From an uncultured Candidatus Actinomarina sp. (GTDB lineage: Bacteria > Actinomycetota > Acidimicrobiia > Actinomarinales > Actinomarinaceae): a stretch of 64,000 nucleotides of DNA. The position numbers and the translations under genes were made by a program. The first letter of the stretch is position 1. Each line of letters starts with the position of its first letter. The notes beneath the pieces are model-generated. The model searched no databases. It was not told the DNA's origin and saw nothing but the letters and a program-made list of their open reading frames with translations. The DNA lies in NCBI GenBank assembly GCA_902596545.1, contig CACJUH010000003.1, positions 109,790-173,789 of the forward strand, in the 5' to 3' direction. Below are positions 60,830-64,000 of the stretch, one piece after another.

Positions 60830-61693
60830 TTATTCCTCCGTAGTTAATGCAATACAAGAAAGACCTTGTGGATACTTTACTGACATTCCAGGTGCTCTTG
60901 GAGATTCAATTATTGTTCCAGTATCAATAATTAATCTTCCAGATACATTTGCTACGTTGAACCTATCTAAATTTCTTGGAGCTGGCCCAGCAAAGTATTC
61001 ACCAACCATATTATATTTTGATCCATGACAAGGACATTCAAATCCTTGAGATGAGTTACACCATGGAACTCTGCATCCGAGGTGAACGCATCTTTGATAA
61101 ACAGCCACTAATCCATCTGTAATAGTTGAACCTGAAGCAAACTGAGAATTAGCTGCTGCAGATTCACTTAGAGGAAGAACATATGCTCTAGCTGCAGGAA
61201 TAAATGCAGGTATGACAGATCCATCTGCTTGAAATATTTGGTTTTTTATATCTTCAATTGACCCAGCATCAATTTTAGAACCAAAACCGCCTGAGACTTT
61301 TGGCCATATAAAACCTAGATAAGAGATAAGTTGTATACCAGCAAAAGCACCGAATGAAATTCTTAGAGCTTTAGTTAGGAACTGTCTTCGGTTTATACCT
61401 ATTTCTTCTTCAGACAACTCCTCATAAACTACTTTTTCTTCTAATTTAACAGCACCGTCAGAAGGAACTTCTTGTTCTTCTTCCTCGTCAATAAGGGTTT
61501 CTGTCTCACCTTTTGGTAATTCTGGTTCAAGAAAATTTGTTGCAGATTTGTCTTCTTTTAATGCTTTTTTTTCAACATTTTTTTTCCAATTGAGATTTTT
61601 AGGACCTCGTCCAGTAACAATTACTACAATCCCAATGATTCCTAATAGGCCAACTAAAGCAAACCCTGCAAAAGATAACTCAACTAAGGTCAT
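60830..61693 (-). CDS. qcrA: Rieske iron-sulfur protein of the bc complex
   Basis: [2Fe-2S] subunit, 287 aa. N-terminal membrane segment (residues 8-26), an acidic low-complexity linker (about 50-75), a second membrane segment (about 110-130) and the Rieske domain with CVHLGCRVPWCNSSQGFECPCHG (box 1 CxH near 200; box 2 CPCHG). The two ligands are Cys-His pairs as expected, with the extra Cys pair that forms the disulfide. Overlaps the cytochrome b C-terminal gene by 4 nt. Confidence 0.93.
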   Translation of the reverse strand: MTLVELSFAGFALVGLLGIIGIVVIVTGRGPKNLNWKKNVEKKALKEDKSATNFLEPELPKGETETLIDEEEEQEVPSDGAVKLEEKVVYEELSEEEIGINRRQFLTKALRISFGAFAGIQLISYLGFIWPKVSGGFGSKIDAGSIEDIKNQIFQADGSVIPAFIPAARAYVLPLSESAAANSQFASGSTITDGLVAVYQRCVHLGCRVPWCNSSQGFECPCHGSKYNMVGEYFAGPAPRNLDRFNVANVSGRLIIDTGTIIESPRAPGMSVKYPQGLSCIALTTEE

Positions 61694-62613
61694 TCGAAAT
61701 GTATCCAGTCAAGCAAGTCATCAAACCAAATTCCATCAATCCATGGATACGTCCAGTTCCACCCTGGTCCTCTGAAAAGCACGCCAATGATAGTCAAAAC
61801 TCCAGCACCAGCTAGGAAAAAGGTATAAAACATAATTGCAAATTTTCTTTTAGAAGGATGGGTTTCTGGATTTCTATCAATATAGGGAAAGGCCATCCAA
61901 AGTACTACACCTAAAACAAGTGGAATCATAACACCTGCAATTTGTGGATCCCAGTAAGATAATAATTCTTGCAATCCCAAAAAGTACCAAGGAGCTTTTG
62001 CTGGGTTAGGTGTAACGTTTGGATTGGCTTCTTCAAGCAAAGGTGCTTGTAATATTGCTGACAAAAGGATTAAAAAAGCAGTCATTGCCATAAGAGATAC
62101 AAACTCTGGAAGCATTAGGTGTGGCCAGGTATTTACTTTATCAACTGGTTCAGCTACTGGCTTTTGAATTGGTTTTGCTTTTACAACTGTAAGAAGTCTT
62201 TGAGTTACTTTTACCTCAGGAGCAAAATCTACTTCTTCAGGTGTATCAGTCTTTGAGGCTGCAGGTGCAGTTTTTTCAGCTGCAGGTGCAGGTTTTTCAG
62301 CTTCAGGTGCAGGTTTTTCAGCTTCAGGTGCAGGAGTTTCGGCTGCTGGAGTTTCGGCTGCTGGAGTTTCGGCTGCAGGTGCAGGTTTTTCAGCTGCAGG
62401 TGCTGGGGTTTCGGCTTCTGGAGTTTCGGCTTCTGGAGTTTCGGCTGCAGGTGCAGGAGTTTCATCAATAACTTTTATTTCTGGATCTTTGGCAACAACT
62501 GTTGGCTCTGTTTCGCCTTTCATTTCAGCTAATGCTTGTTCAACGCTAATTCCAAGTGCTTTCGCTCTTGCTTCTGCGGATCTTAGTAATAAATGCTCTG
62601 GAATATCTACCAT
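61690..62613 (-). CDS. cytochrome b C-terminal (subunit IV-like) protein with N-terminal extension, 307 aa
   Basis: Residues about 165-307 match the C-terminal cytochrome b / PetD part: WPHLMLPEFVSLMAMTAFL, NPAKAPWYFLGLQELLSYWDP (the PEWY-like quinol-site segment, here APWY) and three membrane helices. The N-terminal 30 residues (PEHLLLRSAEARAKALG) are a small helical element, followed by about 90 residues of AETPEAETPAPAAEKPAP repeats. Such an extension is unusual for this subunit. It follows the cytochrome b N-terminal gene by 9 nt. Confidence 0.85.
   Translation of the reverse strand: MVDIPEHLLLRSAEARAKALGISVEQALAEMKGETEPTVVAKDPEIKVIDETPAPAAETPEAETPEAETPAPAAEKPAPAAETPAAETPAAETPAPEAEKPAPEAEKPAPAAEKTAPAASKTDTPEEVDFAPEVKVTQRLLTVVKAKPIQKPVAEPVDKVNTWPHLMLPEFVSLMAMTAFLILLSAILQAPLLEEANPNVTPNPAKAPWYFLGLQELLSYWDPQIAGVMIPLVLGVVLWMAFPYIDRNPETHPSKRKFAIMFYTFFLAGAGVLTIIGVLFRGPGWNWTYPWIDGIWFDDLLDWIHFE
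62256..62462 (-). repeat. in-gene repeat encoding Ala/Glu/Pro/Thr/Lys linker
   Basis: Repeats of GCTGGAGTTTCGGCT and GCAGGTGCAGGTTTTTCAGCT (plus strand) encode AETPEAET and APAAEKPAP in the cytochrome b C-terminal protein. Exact copies alternate. Low-complexity linker, open in other frames on both strands. Confidence 0.9.
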
Positions 62614-62622
62614 AATTGTTTC

Positions 62623-63396
62623 CTAAAGTGGTCCTGAAATTCCGCCATCTTTACGAACTCTCCAAAAATGAACAGCCATAAAGATAACGATGATAAATGG
62701 TAAGAAGAGCACGTGTAGTACATAAAACCTTAATAAAGTAGCGGTTGTGGCCTCAAGACCAGCAAAGAGACCGAATTTAGCTTGTGCACCGATAACAGGC
62801 GTATAGCCAGCCATATTACCTCCTACTGTCACAGCCCATATTGCTAATTGATCCCACGGCAATAGATATCCTGTAAATGAAAGTAACAAAGTTAGAAGCA
62901 AAAGAATAACTCCTATAACCCAGTTAAATTCTCTTGGTGCTTTATATGCGCCATGATAAAAAACTCGAGACATGTGAAGAAAAACTACTAGAACCATCAA
63001 GTGTGCTCCCCAACGATGCATGTTCCTCACTAATGAACCGAACGCAATACTTGTTTGCAGGTTTTGTATGTCTACATAAGCAAGTTCAGTTGGACGGAAG
63101 TAAAACATTAGCCAGATACCAGTAATAGTTAAAACTATAAATAAGAAGAAACTTAACCCACCTAAACATAAGGTATAAGATAGACGAACTCCGTGTCTCT
63201 TTACTTTTACAGGATGTAAGTGATACAAAACGTTGTTCATAACAACATATGATCTATTTCTAGGACTATCTACATATCCTTTTCTGAATGGCGAACCAGG
63301 TCGGAAAATACTTGACATTAATTTTCCGCCTCTAAAGCTATCAGCAGCACTGATTCTTGCTTCTTTAATCTTGTCTCTTAAAGATAATTTCTGCAT
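62623..63396 (-). CDS. qcrB: cytochrome b N-terminal (b6-like) protein
   Basis: 257 aa with four membrane helices carrying the two haem pairs: MHRWGAHLMVLVVFLHMSRVFYHG (His ligands, about 120-143) and RFYVLHVLFLPFIIVIFMAVHFWR (about 222-245). The first 60 residues are basic and cytoplasmic, with MNNVLYHLHPVKVKRHGVRLSYT before helix 1. Length and four helices match b6 rather than full-length QcrB, so the b subunit is split. Next downstream gene carries helices five to seven. Confidence 0.93.
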   Translation of the reverse strand: MQKLSLRDKIKEARISAADSFRGGKLMSSIFRPGSPFRKGYVDSPRNRSYVVMNNVLYHLHPVKVKRHGVRLSYTLCLGGLSFFLFIVLTITGIWLMFYFRPTELAYVDIQNLQTSIAFGSLVRNMHRWGAHLMVLVVFLHMSRVFYHGAYKAPREFNWVIGVILLLLTLLLSFTGYLLPWDQLAIWAVTVGGNMAGYTPVIGAQAKFGLFAGLEATTATLLRFYVLHVLFLPFIIVIFMAVHFWRVRKDGGISGPL

Positions 63397-63405
63397 TATG
63401 TAATT

Positions 63406-63852
63406 TTAAAGCCTTCCATATATATAACCATGCCTGTCGCTTCTTTGACCAGAATCTTCATCCCAAGGAGCTTGGTAGATTCCATTTTCAACTGCTTGGT
63501 CTGCAAGAGATCCTGCAAACTTTCCGAGTGAAATTACTCCAGTAGGACATCTATCTACACAAAGTGCACATCTTGTACAAGCGTCCTCATCAACAACAAA
63601 AAAACCAGGTTCCTCTGAAGCATCAGGAGACTCTACATTTATTGAATCTTCAATTGCATCTACAGACAAATAATGAATACACTTCCATGGACAAATATCT
63701 ACACATCCTTCACATAGAATGCACTCAGACTCATCTATATGTAAAAACTGTTTTGGTCTGACTCGAGAAGCTACTTTTTCTGCTTCAACCATTGCGAGAT
63801 TGTATTTTTTTTCAAACTCGGGCATCTCTATAAGAACTTCTGATTTAGGCAT
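63406..63852 (-). CDS. 2[4Fe-4S] ferredoxin-type protein, 148 aa
   Basis: Two cluster motifs: CILCEGCVDICPWKC (about residues 45-59) and CTRCALCVDRCP (about 92-103), each C-x2-C-x2-C-x3-C. The N-terminal 40 residues are a basic helical extension and the C-terminus has a Trp/Tyr-rich tail. Placed at the head of the bc operon, it may pass electrons to or from a quinone-reactive protein encoded further upstream, partly visible at the window edge. Confidence 0.88.
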   Translation of the reverse strand: MPKSEVLIEMPEFEKKYNLAMVEAEKVASRVRPKQFLHIDESECILCEGCVDICPWKCIHYLSVDAIEDSINVESPDASEEPGFFVVDEDACTRCALCVDRCPTGVISLGKFAGSLADQAVENGIYQAPWDEDSGQRSDRHGYIYGRL

Positions 63853-64000
63853 CTTGTTCCACCCTTACAACCTCTTTTCCATAGTCGGAAATTCTAGATT
63901 TTGATTTTTCAACTTTATCATTTATATCTTGAATCAGATAAGCAACAACTAAGCCTGCTATTAAAAAGTTTGTAGAAATACCTAACTGAATTAGATCTTT
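63845..64000 (-). CDS. membrane protein C-terminal end (cut by window edge)
   Basis: Only the last 51 codons are visible: a hydrophobic helix (NFLIAGLVVAYLIQD) followed by KVEKSKSRISDYGKEVVRVEQDA. It overlaps the ferredoxin gene by 8 nt, so it is in the same operon. The family cannot be told from this tail. Confidence 0.6.
   Translation of the reverse strand, partial: KDLIQLGISTNFLIAGLVVAYLIQDINDKVEKSKSRISDYGKEVVRVEQDA

Noticed and set aside
62229-62471. Gln/Leu-rich frames on both strands across the cytochrome b linker
   Set aside because: Shadows of the Ala/Glu/Pro repeat.
1-64000. Mobile elements, integrase, phage genes, rRNA and replication origin
   Set aside because: No transposase, integrase, terminal inverted repeats, rRNA-like stretch or DnaA-box cluster was seen on either strand; the window looks like stable core chromosome.

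Overview
The window looks like part of the chromosome of a free-living, low-GC (by eye roughly one third GC, not computed) planktonic actinobacterium, most like the marine Acidimicrobiia / 'Candidatus Actinomarina' type. The reasons are: the actinobacterial gene order eno - ftsB/divIC - DUF501 - ppx next to mfd and mazG; an AccA3-type fused biotin carboxylase/biotin carrier subunit; an InhA-like enoyl reductase; and very tight packing, with ATGA, TAATG and TTGA overlaps, almost no intergenic DNA and several convergent genes that overlap. No insertion sequence, phage, CRISPR array, rRNA or integrase was found. No gap between genes exceeds 300 bases. The lineage is an inference from gene content.

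Layout. 1-4300 (minus): an alpha-glucoside/maltose-type ABC importer (binding lipoprotein, two permeases) with a ROK sugar kinase at the window edge, an internal terminator and a possible operator. 4435-8363: tRNA-Leu and the ppx - DUF501 - ftsB - eno - mazG block. 8366-14462: mfd, an epimerase, pgsA, an unlisted 48-residue gene, pth and rplY. 14520-16294: a two-gene ABC exporter. 16348-24849: tRNA-Arg, a secreted beta-propeller protein with a Pro/Gln/Gly repeat, inositol monophosphatase, a 1021-residue FecR-domain lipoprotein with twelve Cys-pair repeats and a PPG tail, and a bi-domain oxidoreductase. 24874-33915: birA diverging from a fatty-acid operon (accD, bioY, accA3, acpS, fabD, fabH, fabG, acpP, fabF). 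33961-39182: fabI coupled to three unknown secreted proteins. 39677-43434: PPDK divergent from a type II GAPDH-like gene. 44625-48789: small membrane proteins, a three-subunit transhydrogenase, glycerate kinase and DUF1289. 48795-53465: a secreted GH57 glucanase and tryptophanase. 53508-57666: a YbaK-like deacylase, a DDAH/arginine-deiminase-like enzyme, GNAT, nucleoside hydrolase and a LysE exporter. 57643-59031: an SPFH/NfeD pair. 59041-64000: a cytochrome bc complex with split cytochrome b, Rieske protein, diheme cytochrome c and a 2[4Fe-4S] ferredoxin.

Together the genes describe an aerobic heterotroph. It takes up alpha-glucosides, probably partly released by a surface GH57 enzyme. It runs PPDK-linked lower glycolysis/gluconeogenesis, balances NADPH by transhydrogenase, makes fatty acids by a type II system using imported biotin, and respires through a bc-type complex. 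The least explained part is a set of large surface proteins sharing atypical lipoprotein signals, proline-rich tails and a CX3PX4C motif; this is the best candidate for something undescribed.
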